From the NCBI GenBank assembly GCA_019425005.1, contig JAHYYK010000005.1, positions 1 through 55,333 on the forward strand: DNA of 55,333 bases, written 5' to 3'. Source of the stretch: Collinsella sp. Lineage in GTDB: Bacteria > Actinomycetota > Coriobacteriia > Coriobacteriales > Coriobacteriaceae. This document shows, piece by piece, positions 41,528 through 50,426 of this stretch (position 1 is its first letter; every line of letters begins with the position of its first letter). A model generated the notes under the pieces. It worked only from the letters and a program-made list of their open reading frames with translations, was not told where the DNA came from and did no database searches. The position numbers and the translations under genes are program-made.

Positions 41528-42478
41528 TTAGCAGGAGAAGTCGACGCTGTCGATGATGTCCTTGAGGGCCTTGGCGGAGGCGGTGAGCTCATGCTGCTCG
41601 TCATCATTCAGCGGCACGGGGACGCGGCAGACAACGCCGTCGCGGCCAACGACGGTCGGCATGGAGATGGCAAGATCGGACAGGCCATACTCGCCCACCA
41701 TGAGCGAGGAAACGGGCAGAACGGTCTGCTCGTCACGCATGACAGCAGTGCAGATGCGCTTGACGGCCATGGCGACGCCGTAGTAGGTGGCGTGCTTCTT
41801 CTCGATGATGGTGTAGGCGGAGTTCTTGACGTCCTCGGCGATGCGCTTCTCGGCGGCTTCGTGCTCCAGGTGGCCGTGAAGCTCGCAGAAGGTGTTCAGC
41901 GGAACGCCGGCAACCTGAGCGCTGGACCAAGCGACAAACTCGGAGTCGCCGTGCTCACCCATGACATAGGCCTGGACATCGCGCGGGTCGACCTCAACGT
42001 GGGCACCAAGCATCTGCTGCAGACGGCCGGTGTCGAGCACGGTGCCGGAACCGATGACGTGGCCCTCGGGCAGGCCGGACATCTTGATGGCGGCGTAGGT
42101 CAGAACATCGACCGGGTTGGAGACGATGAGCAGGATGCCGTCGAAGCCGGACTTCTTAATCTCGGGGATAATGGACTTAAAGATGTTGACGTTCTTGTTG
42201 ACCAGGTCCAGGCGGGTCTCACCGGGCTTCTGGGCAGCGCCAGCGGTGACGACGATCATGGCGGCGTCGGCGACATCGGAATAATCGCCGGCGTAGATCT
42301 TCATCGGCTCGGCAAACGTCATGCCGTGCGCGATATCCAGAGCCTCACCCTCGGCGCGGTTCTTGTCCACGTCGATGAGGACCATCTCGGAGAACAGACC
42401 GCTCTGCATCAGAGCGAACGCCGAAGACGAACCGACGAAGCCGCAGCCGACAATAGCGACCTTCTTCTCGTTAACCAT
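41528..42478 (-). CDS. ldh: L-lactate dehydrogenase
   Basis: NADH-dependent reduction of pyruvate to L-lactate. The 316 residues start with the Rossmann motif VAIVGCGFVGSSSAFAL. They include VSNPVDVLTYAA, DTGRLQQMLG (substrate-binding Arg) and the active-site histidine motif GEHGDSEFVAWSSAQVAG, typical of L-LDH rather than malate dehydrogenase. GGGAG lies 8-9 bases before the ATG at 42478; upstream codons are in the promoter. It provides a route to reoxidise NADH, alongside the acetate genes in this window. Substrate residues were not examined in detail, so another 2-hydroxyacid is possible. Confidence 0.92.
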   Translation of the reverse strand: MVNEKKVAIVGCGFVGSSSAFALMQSGLFSEMVLIDVDKNRAEGEALDIAHGMTFAEPMKIYAGDYSDVADAAMIVVTAGAAQKPGETRLDLVNKNVNIFKSIIPEIKKSGFDGILLIVSNPVDVLTYAAIKMSGLPEGHVIGSGTVLDTGRLQQMLGAHVEVDPRDVQAYVMGEHGDSEFVAWSSAQVAGVPLNTFCELHGHLEHEAAEKRIAEDVKNSAYTIIEKKHATYYGVAMAVKRICTAVMRDEQTVLPVSSLMVGEYGLSDLAISMPTVVGRDGVVCRVPVPLNDDEQHELTASAKALKDIIDSVDFSC

Positions 42479-42504
42479 TAGAAACTCCCATCTCTCTCCA
42501 CAAA

Positions 42505-42535
42505 CAAGCCGCCCGGGAACGACCCGAGCGGCTTG
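42505..42535 (-). terminator. Terminator after the aminotransferase gene, ahead of ldh
   Basis: CAAGCCGC-C-CGGG (42505-42517) pairs with CCCG-A-GCGGCTTG (42523-42535). It is 27 bases before the ldh start on the - strand. It could therefore also attenuate ldh if the ldh promoter lies further upstream, near 42600. The spacer also holds the small palindrome CGAAATC-GGTTTCG at 42639. Confidence 0.7.
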
Positions 42536-42679
42536 CCGTAATCCCAATACATCCAATCGGGACTTTGATTATGCTCCTATTCGCAGCCAAAAATCGACCG
42601 TTTACCGAAATTGTTTGCAGAATTCGTAAAATAACTGCACGAAATCGGTTTCGAGCTATTGACGAGTCGAAATAGGTTT

Positions 42680-43843
42680 CTAATACAGGCCCGCCTCGCG
42701 AATGGCCTCGACAGCCAAAGCGATCTGATCGGGCGGCAGGACCAGCGCCATGCGCACGTGCCCCTCGCCCGAAGGGCCAAAGCTCGCGCCCGGCGTCACC
42801 ACAACGCCGGCCTTCTCCATGAGCTCCTCGCAAAACGCCATGGAATCGGTGCGACCACCGGGAAGCTTGGCCCACACAAACATAGAGCCATGCGCGTTGG
42901 GACGCTCCCAGCCCAGGCCCTCAAGACCGTCGCACAGGGCATCGCGGCGTTCCTGGTACTTCAGACGCTGCGCCTCGACCTCATCGCGCGGACCGTTCAG
43001 GCACGCGATGGCGGCCTTCTGAATCGGGAAGAACATACCAAAGTCGATCTGGCCGTGCAGCTTGGCAAAGGCAGAGACCACATCCTCGCGACCGACCAAA
43101 AAGCCAATGCGGGCACCGGTGACGTTAAACGACTTGGAGAGCGAGAAGAACTCAACGCCCACCTCGAGCGCGCCGGGATACTGCAAGAAGCTGCCGCCGG
43201 GCTCGCCGTCAAACACGATGTCGGAGTACGCGTTATCATGGACGATCAACAGATCATGCTCGCGGGCAAAGGCGATAATCTCCTCGTAGACCTCGGGCGT
43301 GCCCACCGAGCCGACCGGGTTCGCGGGCAGCGACACGATCATGTACTTGGCACGATCGGCAACCTCGGGATCGATACCCGCCACATAGGGCAGGTAATTG
43401 TGCTCGGCAACCAGCGGATAGTATTCGAGCTTGGCATCGGCGATCTTGGCACCTGCCTCAAAGACCGGGTAGCACGGATCGGGAACCAAAATGGTGTCAC
43501 CCGGATCGAGCAGGGCAAGGCCCAAATGGCCCACCCCCTCCTGCGTGCCGTTGCACGACTGCACCATAGACGGCGTAATGCCCGAAACGCCAAAGCGACG
43601 CTCATAGTAATCGCACACGGCCTGCTTGAGTTCGGGCAGGTCGCGCAGGGCATACTTCCACATCTCGGGATCTTGGGCTGCCTGCGTGAGCGCCTCGACC
43701 ACATGGTCGTACGGCTTAAAGTCGGGCGTGCCCACGCTCATGTTGTAAATGGTCTTGCCCTGAGCCTTCAGCGCGAGAAGCTTGTTGTTGAGCGAGGCGA
43801 AGACCTCCGCGCCAAAGCGGTCGAGACGCTGCGATGCCTGCAT
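42680..43843 (-). CDS. Class I/II PLP aminotransferase (PatA/DapL-like group)
   Basis: A 387-residue fold-type I aminotransferase. It shows MSVGTPDFKPYDHV, YALRDLPELKQAVCDYY, the PLP-contacting VPDPCYPVFEAG, VHDNAYSDI and the Schiff-base lysine in FSLSKSFNVTGARIGFLVG. The pattern resembles the Asp/aromatic and LL-DAP-type aminotransferases. The acetylase branch of DAP synthesis needs an N-acetyl-LL-DAP aminotransferase and none lies in the dap operon, so this nearby gene is a candidate. AAAGGTGG precedes the ATG at 43843. A strong hairpin with T run just upstream would stop readthrough from nadE. Confidence 0.88.
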   Translation of the reverse strand: MQASQRLDRFGAEVFASLNNKLLALKAQGKTIYNMSVGTPDFKPYDHVVEALTQAAQDPEMWKYALRDLPELKQAVCDYYERRFGVSGITPSMVQSCNGTQEGVGHLGLALLDPGDTILVPDPCYPVFEAGAKIADAKLEYYPLVAEHNYLPYVAGIDPEVADRAKYMIVSLPANPVGSVGTPEVYEEIIAFAREHDLLIVHDNAYSDIVFDGEPGGSFLQYPGALEVGVEFFSLSKSFNVTGARIGFLVGREDVVSAFAKLHGQIDFGMFFPIQKAAIACLNGPRDEVEAQRLKYQERRDALCDGLEGLGWERPNAHGSMFVWAKLPGGRTDSMAFCEELMEKAGVVVTPGASFGPSGEGHVRMALVLPPDQIALAVEAIREAGLY

Positions 43844-43861
43844 GGTGCCACCTTTCGATAT

Positions 43862-43893
43862 AAAAAACGCGGCGCTCCGACAAGAGCGCCGCG
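43862..43893 (-). terminator. Terminator after nadE, in the leader of the aminotransferase gene
   Basis: CGCGGCGCTC (43868-43877) and GAGCGCCGCG (43884-43893) form a perfect 10-bp stem. On the - strand it is followed by six T residues, about 19 bases before the aminotransferase ATG. Confidence 0.9.
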
Positions 43894-43961
43894 CGATACG
43901 GGCCATCAGATTGCAAAAGTGTAACGCTTGCAACCCCCGTATTGGTTCAATTTAGCCAACC

Positions 43962-45962
43962 TTAGTCAACTGGATTGAGCGCGTCGATCTGCGCAAGCCA
44001 CAGACGCGAGCTAGCGTCACTCGGCATACGCCAATCGCCGCGCGGGCTGAGCGTCACCGAACCCACCTTGGGACCATCGGGCAGGCAGCTGCGCTTAAAC
44101 TGCTGGGCAAAGAAGCGACGGTAGAACGTACGTAGCCACGTGTGGACGGTCTTGGCGTCGTAGACGCCCTCGAAGCTCTTGAGCGCCATGCGGTAGATCT
44201 TGCCCGGCTCAAAGCCAAAACGCAGCAGGTAGTAGAGGAAGTAGTCGTGAAGCTCATACGGGCCCACCAAATCCTCGGTCTTCTGCGCAATCTCGCCGTC
44301 GCCCGTGGGCGGCAGAAGCTCGGGGGACACCGGCGTATCGAGGATATCGAGCAAGACCTCGGCAATGCGCCCGCCAAAGACATCGGCGGCATAGCGCACC
44401 AGATGGCGCACAAGCGTCTTGGGCACGCTCGCGTTGACGGCGTACATGCTCATGTGGTCACCGTTGTACGTAGCCCAGCCGAGCGCCAGCTCCGACAGGT
44501 CGCCCGTGCCGATGACAAAACCGCCAGCCTGGTTGGCCAGATCCATCAGAATCTGCGTACGCTCGCGCGCCTGGCTGTTCTCGTAGGTCACGTCCTGCAC
44601 GGTCGGATCGTGCTCAATGTCCTTGAAGTGCTGCTCCACGGCCGCGTGGATCGAAACCTCACGGAAACTCACGCCCAGGTCGCGAGCGAGCGACTCGGCA
44701 TTCGACTTGGTGCGATGCGTCGTGCCAAAACCTGGCATGGAGACCGCCGTGATACCCGTATGCGGCAGCCCCAGCGCATCGAAGGCACGCACGGTCACAA
44801 GCAGTGCCAGCGTGGAGTCCAGGCCGCCCGAAAGGCCGATGACCGCAGCCTTGGTGCCCGTGTGGGCAAGGCGGGTCTTGAGGCCAGCAGTCTGCAGATT
44901 GAGAATAGTCTCGCAGCGCTCGGCCAGATCACCGTGGTCGGCCGGCACAAAAGGCGCGCGAGGGAAAACGCGGTCGATATCGCAGGCATCGCGCAGGACA
45001 GGCTCTTTGGCCAGCACGCCCTCAAACGAAAACTCAACGGTCGTGGCCTCCGGCGCATCGTCGGTGCGCGTCCACGTCGTCGAGCGACGGCGCTCGGCAA
45101 CCAGGCGGTCAAGGTCAACGTCGGCGATGGCCATATCGCAGGTAAGCAGTTTGGTCGCGGCGAGCTTGGAGCCGTTTTCGTAGACGAGGTTCTCGCCCGC
45201 AAAGACCATATCGGTCGTGGACTCGCCCTCACTCGCATCTGCATAGGCATAGGCGCAGTACAGGCGCGCGCTCTGGTTGGATATGAGGCTGCGTCGGTAA
45301 TCTGCCTTACCGATGATCTCGTCGGAAGCGGAGGGGTTGAGAATCACCGTGGCACCGGCAAGCGCCATCTCGGTCGAAGGAGGTGCCGGCACCCACAGGT
45401 CCTCGCAGACCTCAATACCGAGCACCAAATCCTCGGCGTCCTCATCGCAGCAGCGGTAGACAAGCCCCGAACCCAGCGGGACCGGACCCTGACCGGCAAA
45501 TTCAACCCACACGGTATCCGCAGGCGCCGGAGCAAACCAACGGCGCTCATAGAACTCGCCATAGTTGGGCAAATACTTCTTGGCCGTGAGACCCAAAAGC
45601 TCGCCCGCGCAGCACACGGCGGCGCAGTTGTAGATATTCTCGGCAACCGCAACGGGAAGACCGACGGTAAAGACAATCGGCAGCTCGCGAGTTTCATCGA
45701 GAATATGTGCCAGTGCGGTCTCGCAGGCATGCAGCAGTGTGCGGTTATGGAACAAATCGGCCGCGGTATAACCGGTCAGGTTAAGCTCGGGCAGCACCAG
45801 CGCGCGAACGCCGCGCTCGGCAGCATCGCGAACAGCCACCAGCGCAACCTCGGCATTACCCTCGACATCGGCGACGCGAATCTGCGGCGACGCCGCCGCC
45901 ACACGCAAAAAGCCATCGTTCTTATTAGCCGAAACGCAGCATTGCTTTGTTGATCTGGACAC
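43962..45962 (-). CDS. nadE: Glutamine-dependent NAD(+) synthetase
   Basis: Two-domain enzyme that hydrolyses glutamine and amidates nicotinic acid adenine dinucleotide. The N-terminal nitrilase domain (about residues 20-290) has the Glu of LVLPELNLTGYT, the Lys of KKYLPNYGEFYE and the nucleophile Cys of GIEVCEDLW. The C-terminal synthetase domain (about 340-640) has the ATP-pyrophosphatase loop GLSGGLDST and the segment IGTGDLSELALGW. The 666 residues match the long form. The start is a GTG at 45962 preceded by AAGGGG. It is monocistronic, ended by a strong terminator. Confidence 0.95.
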   Translation of the reverse strand: MSRSTKQCCVSANKNDGFLRVAAASPQIRVADVEGNAEVALVAVRDAAERGVRALVLPELNLTGYTAADLFHNRTLLHACETALAHILDETRELPIVFTVGLPVAVAENIYNCAAVCCAGELLGLTAKKYLPNYGEFYERRWFAPAPADTVWVEFAGQGPVPLGSGLVYRCCDEDAEDLVLGIEVCEDLWVPAPPSTEMALAGATVILNPSASDEIIGKADYRRSLISNQSARLYCAYAYADASEGESTTDMVFAGENLVYENGSKLAATKLLTCDMAIADVDLDRLVAERRRSTTWTRTDDAPEATTVEFSFEGVLAKEPVLRDACDIDRVFPRAPFVPADHGDLAERCETILNLQTAGLKTRLAHTGTKAAVIGLSGGLDSTLALLVTVRAFDALGLPHTGITAVSMPGFGTTHRTKSNAESLARDLGVSFREVSIHAAVEQHFKDIEHDPTVQDVTYENSQARERTQILMDLANQAGGFVIGTGDLSELALGWATYNGDHMSMYAVNASVPKTLVRHLVRYAADVFGGRIAEVLLDILDTPVSPELLPPTGDGEIAQKTEDLVGPYELHDYFLYYLLRFGFEPGKIYRMALKSFEGVYDAKTVHTWLRTFYRRFFAQQFKRSCLPDGPKVGSVTLSPRGDWRMPSDASSRLWLAQIDALNPVD

Positions 45963-46029
45963 TGGAGGCCCCTTCTACCCTGAGATTCAGTCTAACGGAC
46001 GTTCACATATCTCTAACTAGCCAAAGCAA

Positions 46030-46049
46030 CCTCCCAGTTTACTGAGAGG
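46030..46049 (-). terminator. Weak hairpin after the low-GC MFS gene
   Basis: CCTC-C-CAGT (46030-46038) pairs with ACTG-A-GAGG (46041-46049) about 50 bases beyond the MFS stop on the - strand. Confidence 0.4.
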
Positions 46050-46097
46050 CCAACCTGTGCTAAGAGCATGTATTTCAAAAATTAAGGCATATCAACG

Positions 46098-47282
46098 TCA
46101 CATCTTTCGCAAATAATTCAATTGAAACACAACTACCATCATAATTGAAAATACACCAAGTCCTGTAACGAGAATTGAGAACATCGCGATGCTCGTGAAC
46201 AGCGAAACAAGAAGTGTTGAAATAACAACAGCAACCGATTGCAAAGACTCCCTAATTGAAAACAGGCTTATCGATTCAGATCCGTCTCTCGCCAAATCCT
46301 GCAGCGATGTTATGAGAAGCACATCTTGAATGGCGTTTCCGGCACCGACGATAAAAAGGAAAATAAACGATATCCCAGACGCATAGCGATAGCCAAACGC
46401 CAGATACGCACCGAGCGCAAGATACGTCACAAAACAATATGATTTAACGCAATCGGAACCACTGATTAAACGAGCATATATTGTATTTCCGAACAACAGT
46501 CCGATTGTAAGACTACTCTGAAGGAATCCGTATTGTATCGATGACGAGTCAAATTGCAATTGCGCTATAGCTGGCAAAAGAGAATTCAGAGAGCCGAATG
46601 CCACGCCACTAGAAATATCGATTAATAGGAAACCAATTGCCAAGTGCTTCGCGCTAAGATCGCTAAATGCAGTCCTGTTTTTTTCATTTTTGCTTATTCC
46701 CTCTTTATCATTAACCTCGATAACCGACGGAACATCTCGCAGCAACCAGAACGACGCGGCAAAAGAAAGCGCGTCTAATGCAAGAACAGCCTCCGCCCCA
46801 AATTGAGCGACAACAAAACCGCCGGCAACTGGCCCCAGAACCATCATCAAATTCTGCAGGAACCCAAACGAATTATTAATTACGTCGCGATTGATACTAT
46901 TCGTATTGGCTCTTAACAACGAGTAAAAGCAGGGCATTTCTACCGTTCGGCAAAGCGATACCGCGCACGTAATAGCAAACATACTCCATTTACTATCAAC
47001 AAAAATATAGCAAACGAATAATCCCGCGCGAATTAAGTCTGCCAATCTCATGGCCTGCAGTGTCCCGATACCCATCTTCTGAGGCAGCTGCGCGAGCGCA
47101 ACTGAAAACAGAGAGGGGGCAAATCTGCAGCAAACCATCAAAGCAGTTGCAGAAACATCGTGAGTTACCTCGTAAATCAGCATTGGCAAAGCAATATTCG
47201 CACACCAATTGCCTATTTCGCTTATCCCTCTAGCAATATATAGGACCCGAACCGGACGGCTAGCTCTCAATACCGTGAACAT
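46098..47282 (-). CDS. Low-GC MFS transporter
   Basis: A 394-residue membrane protein with 10-12 hydrophobic segments in MFS spacing (MLIYEVTHDVSATALMVCC, DALSFAASFWLLRD and others). It is related in pattern to the MFS_3-type drug exporters seen in Firmicutes. Codon use is strikingly AT-rich (AAT, ATT, TTT endings) compared with nadE next to it, a sign of recent transfer. It overlaps the end of the DUF2087 gene by 23 bases; GAGG lies 9 bases before the ATG at 47282. The substrate is unknown. Confidence 0.85.
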   Translation of the reverse strand: MFTVLRASRPVRVLYIARGISEIGNWCANIALPMLIYEVTHDVSATALMVCCRFAPSLFSVALAQLPQKMGIGTLQAMRLADLIRAGLFVCYIFVDSKWSMFAITCAVSLCRTVEMPCFYSLLRANTNSINRDVINNSFGFLQNLMMVLGPVAGGFVVAQFGAEAVLALDALSFAASFWLLRDVPSVIEVNDKEGISKNEKNRTAFSDLSAKHLAIGFLLIDISSGVAFGSLNSLLPAIAQLQFDSSSIQYGFLQSSLTIGLLFGNTIYARLISGSDCVKSYCFVTYLALGAYLAFGYRYASGISFIFLFIVGAGNAIQDVLLITSLQDLARDGSESISLFSIRESLQSVAVVISTLLVSLFTSIAMFSILVTGLGVFSIMMVVVFQLNYLRKM

Positions 47283-47541
47283 CACGATTAACCTCGTATT
47301 TCAGGCCTCGTTCATCCCTTAATAGGAATCCATAATCAACCAAGTACCGCCTCAACACGGCATAATCAGGATAGAGCTGTGACAGCACACGATTAACCTG
47401 AAGCTCCGTATAACTTGTATTTAATTCAAAGAAAGAGACGGCCCATAGCAGCATGATTCTTTTATAGCTTTCCTTTTTTGGAATTGAAACCAGCTCGCCA
47501 TTCTTGAGAAATCGTTTTTTAAAGTCTATTAGCTCATCCAT
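47260..47541 (-). CDS. DUF2087-domain protein
   Basis: A 93-residue protein. The segment FLKNGELVSIPKKESYKRIMLLWAVSFF and the later YTELQVNRVLSQLYPDYAVLRRYLVDYGFLLRDERG are the DUF2087 pattern, a small winged-helix-like domain often fused to or placed beside ArsR-type regulators. It probably regulates the overlapping MFS transporter gene. Like that gene it is AT-rich. No strong promoter was recognised in the 100 bases upstream. Confidence 0.85.
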   Translation of the reverse strand: MDELIDFKKRFLKNGELVSIPKKESYKRIMLLWAVSFFELNTSYTELQVNRVLSQLYPDYAVLRRYLVDYGFLLRDERGLKYEVNRDVHGIES

Positions 47542-47641
47542 TCACATCCTCCATTTCATACGCATCTAATACTAAAAATGCATACGCTTTAGTTCATCGC
47601 ATTCAGCTTCTTTATTCGAACTAAACTCGAACTAATCAGAA

Positions 47642-47860
47642 TTATTTGCTCAGACACTCTTCGAAAGCTCGTTTTTCACTCTGAGTAAAATGCCCTTCCC
47701 AGTCAGTCCACGAACAGGAAGGCAACTCACAACGAGCGGAGTCGAAGCCCTCTGCCGTCGGTCGCTCAAAATGCACGATAACCTTTTCGATATCGCCATC
47801 TGTAATCAGGTCAGAATGAATGACCTCGGTTCCATCTTCGAATGTCATATACGGGTACAT
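47642..47860 (-). CDS. Small hypothetical protein, 72 residues
   Basis: Starting at ATG 47860 (GAGGTGG upstream) the product reads MYPYMTFEDGTEVIHSDLIT and continues with DIEKVIVHFERPTAEGFDSARCELPSCSW to a Lys/Glu-rich end. It is acidic with no membrane segment and no recognised family. A longer frame exists upstream but runs through the divergent promoter region. It could be a short regulatory or stress protein. The 175 bases upstream, to the divergent gene at 48035, hold its promoter. Confidence 0.6.
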   Translation of the reverse strand: MYPYMTFEDGTEVIHSDLITDGDIEKVIVHFERPTAEGFDSARCELPSCSWTDWEGHFTQSEKRAFEECLSK

Positions 47861-48034
47861 CACGTAAACCACCTCGCAAACATAAATCCAGTTTAGCATC
47901 AAGCTATTGCACCAAAGACAGCAGGCCCCCTTGATGAGTTGATGGTATCTGTTAAATGTCACGTACGATTCACATCTGGTGGGTACCCTGATGGCTAAAC
48001 GAAACGAAGCAGATTTACACCGGGAGGACCCCGT

Positions 48035-48985
48035 ATGACAACCAAGTACACCGACGCGCCGCGCACGCGCGTCATGACACCGGCAGCGCTCAACAACGGC
48101 GTGCACGAGAACCATTCCATCGGACAAACCATGGCCATCGCGCCCAAAAAGGGCCTGTTCGACGACATTTCCATTCCCCAAATCATCGCCGGCGCCGCAG
48201 CTGCCGCCACGAGCGTCGCGCTTGCTTCCAAGATCGGCATCGCTGGTTCAGTAATTGGTGCCGCCGTGAGCTCGGTCATCACCGTTGTGTCCTCGCAGGT
48301 CTACCGCCACTTTATCTCTGCCAGCGCCGAAGCCCTCAAAGGTACGCACGCCGCCGTCGACTACCCCGCCGGCGCCTATGAGCCCGTTGAGCTTAATGCC
48401 GAGGAGCACCTGGGCGGCGCCGCGACTACGCAGGAGATGCGCCAGGTCGCGGGACGCGCGACCACGGCGCGCGTCGCCCCCGACAGCCTGCGCGCCAAGG
48501 CGGCAGCAGAGCGCAGCCAGACGCAAAAGAAGGTCATCGTCTTCTCGATCGCCATCGCCATCGTCGCGGTCATCGCCTGCGCCGGCGCCATCCTTATCAC
48601 CACTGCCGGTGAGGGTCTGGGCGAGCGTCCCGAGCCAATCCTGTCGTCGCGCACGACCGAGAGCGATGCAAATGGCAACACCCAGTCGCAGGATCAGCAG
48701 GCACAGACGGACGACACGCAAGACAGTTCTGCCTCTGCCAATTCGTCCTCGAACACCCAAAACCAATCGCAGGGCACCGATTCCTCTACGGCCAACAGCG
48801 GTACGCAATCCGGCACGACCGACTCAAGCCAAACGACTGACGGCTCTCAACCGAGCACGGGTGACCAGACGAGCGACACCACGTCGGGAACGGGCACAGC
48901 AAACAGCAGCAACAGCAATTCGAGTGGCACCACATCGGGCACGACATCTGACAGTTCAAGCCAAGGCACGACATCGGGCAACTAA
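48035..48985 (+). CDS. Membrane protein with Ser/Thr/Gly-rich tail
   Basis: A 316-residue protein. The N-terminal half holds a weakly hydrophobic Ala/Ile-rich region (about residues 46-90) that could form a hairpin helix. A clear transmembrane helix follows at about 169-192 (VIVFSIAIAIVAVIACAGAILITT). The last 120 residues are almost entirely Ser, Thr, Gly, Asn, Gln and Asp, with no sorting signal. This makes a cytoplasmic N-terminus and an extended outer tail likely. GGGAGG precedes the ATG. No family was recognised; tail-like linkers of this sort are often glycosylated or span the cell wall. Confidence 0.75.
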   Translation: MTTKYTDAPRTRVMTPAALNNGVHENHSIGQTMAIAPKKGLFDDISIPQIIAGAAAAATSVALASKIGIAGSVIGAAVSSVITVVSSQVYRHFISASAEALKGTHAAVDYPAGAYEPVELNAEEHLGGAATTQEMRQVAGRATTARVAPDSLRAKAAAERSQTQKKVIVFSIAIAIVAVIACAGAILITTAGEGLGERPEPILSSRTTESDANGNTQSQDQQAQTDDTQDSSASANSSSNTQNQSQGTDSSTANSGTQSGTTDSSQTTDGSQPSTGDQTSDTTSGTGTANSSNSNSSGTTSGTTSDSSSQGTTSGN

Positions 48986-49019
48986 GCACGTTTGCTTCTC
49001 ATAGAGAACCGATCTGTAT

Positions 49020-49053
49020 AACGGGCGCGAACCGGCAACGGTCGCGCCCGTTT
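49020..49053 (+). terminator. Terminator after the Ser/Thr-tail protein gene
   Basis: AACGGGCGCGA (49020-49030) pairs with TCGCGCCCGTT (49042-49052). The stem is 11 bp, with a short T run. Confidence 0.82.
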
Positions 49054-49123
49054 GCCTTGGGCGCCGAGGTAGCACGCCCCGTGCGATGGTAAGATGCTTT
49101 GGTGTGTAAAGAGGAGATTTGCC

Positions 49124-50425
49124 ATGAGCAAGACAATAGTTAAGCCCACGCTATCGCTGGGCAACCACATCTATCTGTATCGCCTGCTGCGCGATGCGAT
49201 TGGATGCGGCAAGCAAACGTTTATGACGCAGGTCGAGGAGGCGCTCGCCACCGGCGACATGGCCGCTTATGACCTGGGCTTCGAGTCCACGCGCGAGTTG
49301 CTCGAGGAACTCGACGACTGCATTAAGCTAACCGTCTTTAAGGGCGGCCGCCTTTATGCCACCGTCATCGCCAACGAGGCCTGGGATACCGCCCTTGCCA
49401 AAGGCGAGGACAAGCCCAAGGCAGCCAAGGGCGCCAAGCAGTCCTACAAAAAGAAAAAGCGCGGCGAGAAGGACCTCAAGGCCGTACGTCCCAAGCACGT
49501 TAAGCATCCCGAGCCCGTGGCCGAAGTCGCTCCGGAACCCGAGCCCGAGACAGAGATCGAAGTCGCTATTGAGGTAACAGCAGAAGCCGAAACCGAAATC
49601 GCCGCCACGACCGATCCCGAAGTCATATCCGAGCAGGAAGCAACTGTGGAGCTCAACGAAGCGCCCAAGTCGACAACCGAAGAAGCCGCTGACCAACCCG
49701 AGACGCCTGCGTTCCAAAACAGCGATGTCTTTGGCAACGAGGCCGAGGACGATCAGTCCGACGAGCCCGCCGATCAAGGCGCCACCGAATCGGCACCGGA
49801 GCCCGAGACGCCGCTGCCCGCCATCTCGCTCACGGTCGTCTATGACCCCGAGAACGCCAACGCCGGCATCACCACCATGGCCTCCACACCGATCGAGGCA
49901 AAGCCGTCTGTCGAGGCAGAGGACGCCCCGCAAGCCGACGCCGAAACCGAGACTGAAGACACATCCGTCTCCGTGGAACCGACAGATTCCGCAGTTAAGC
50001 CAGAACCGGCGCCCGAGTCTGCACCCGTCATCGAGTCCGCATCCGCACCTGTCTATGACCAAATTCCCGCACCGGTACCGGCTTCGGTACCCGCAGCAGC
50101 AACGGCCCCCGCACCCACAGCACCGACCATCCCCGAGGACTTCCCCGTCGATTTCGCAACCGAGGTCTTCTGCCCCGGCCCGTTGCTACACCAGCTGTCG
50201 ACCTATCTCCCCTACGGTGCCGACACGCTCGGCATCGTCGGCGAGTACTACTGGATCGCCCGCGAACGCGGCACCATCGAGGCCGCGCGAAACCGCGCAA
50301 TCTTCCCCCTGCGCTACACGCAGGCCGGCGAGCGCCACGAAGTCACCGTGCGCATCCGCCGCAACACCACCGGAGGCCTCGGAGCCACCTGGACCGTCGA
50401 CAAGGTCGAAGCCCCGGTCGAGTAA
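49124..50425 (+). CDS. Hypothetical protein with long acidic/Pro linker between two domains
   Basis: A 433-residue protein in three parts. Residues 1-100 form a compact α/β region (HIYLYRLLRDAIGCGKQTFMTQVEEALATGDMAAYDLG and RLYATVIANEAW). Next come about 20 basic residues, then about 220 residues of low-complexity Glu/Pro/Ala. The C-terminal 90 residues are again folded in appearance (FCPGPLLHQLSTYLPYGADTLGIVGEYYWIARERG). GAGGAG precedes the ATG at 49124, ten codons after the first in-frame start. No signal or membrane segment was seen. A basic patch next to a long acidic tail suggests nucleic-acid or protein binding, but no family was recognised. Confidence 0.75.
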   Translation: MSKTIVKPTLSLGNHIYLYRLLRDAIGCGKQTFMTQVEEALATGDMAAYDLGFESTRELLEELDDCIKLTVFKGGRLYATVIANEAWDTALAKGEDKPKAAKGAKQSYKKKKRGEKDLKAVRPKHVKHPEPVAEVAPEPEPETEIEVAIEVTAEAETEIAATTDPEVISEQEATVELNEAPKSTTEEAADQPETPAFQNSDVFGNEAEDDQSDEPADQGATESAPEPETPLPAISLTVVYDPENANAGITTMASTPIEAKPSVEAEDAPQADAETETEDTSVSVEPTDSAVKPEPAPESAPVIESASAPVYDQIPAPVPASVPAAATAPAPTAPTIPEDFPVDFATEVFCPGPLLHQLSTYLPYGADTLGIVGEYYWIARERGTIEAARNRAIFPLRYTQAGERHEVTVRIRRNTTGGLGATWTVDKVEAPVE

Positions 50426-50426
50426 A

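Noticed and set aside
40240..41607. N-terminal extension of the DUF2974-like hydrolase into ldh
   Set aside because: It overlaps a palindrome, a terminator and the ldh end; a GGGAGGG ribosome site supports the ATG at 41400.
47642..48181. Longer version of the small 72-residue protein (179 codons)
   Set aside because: The extension overlaps the divergent promoter and start of the + strand gene; GAGGTGG supports the ATG at 47860.
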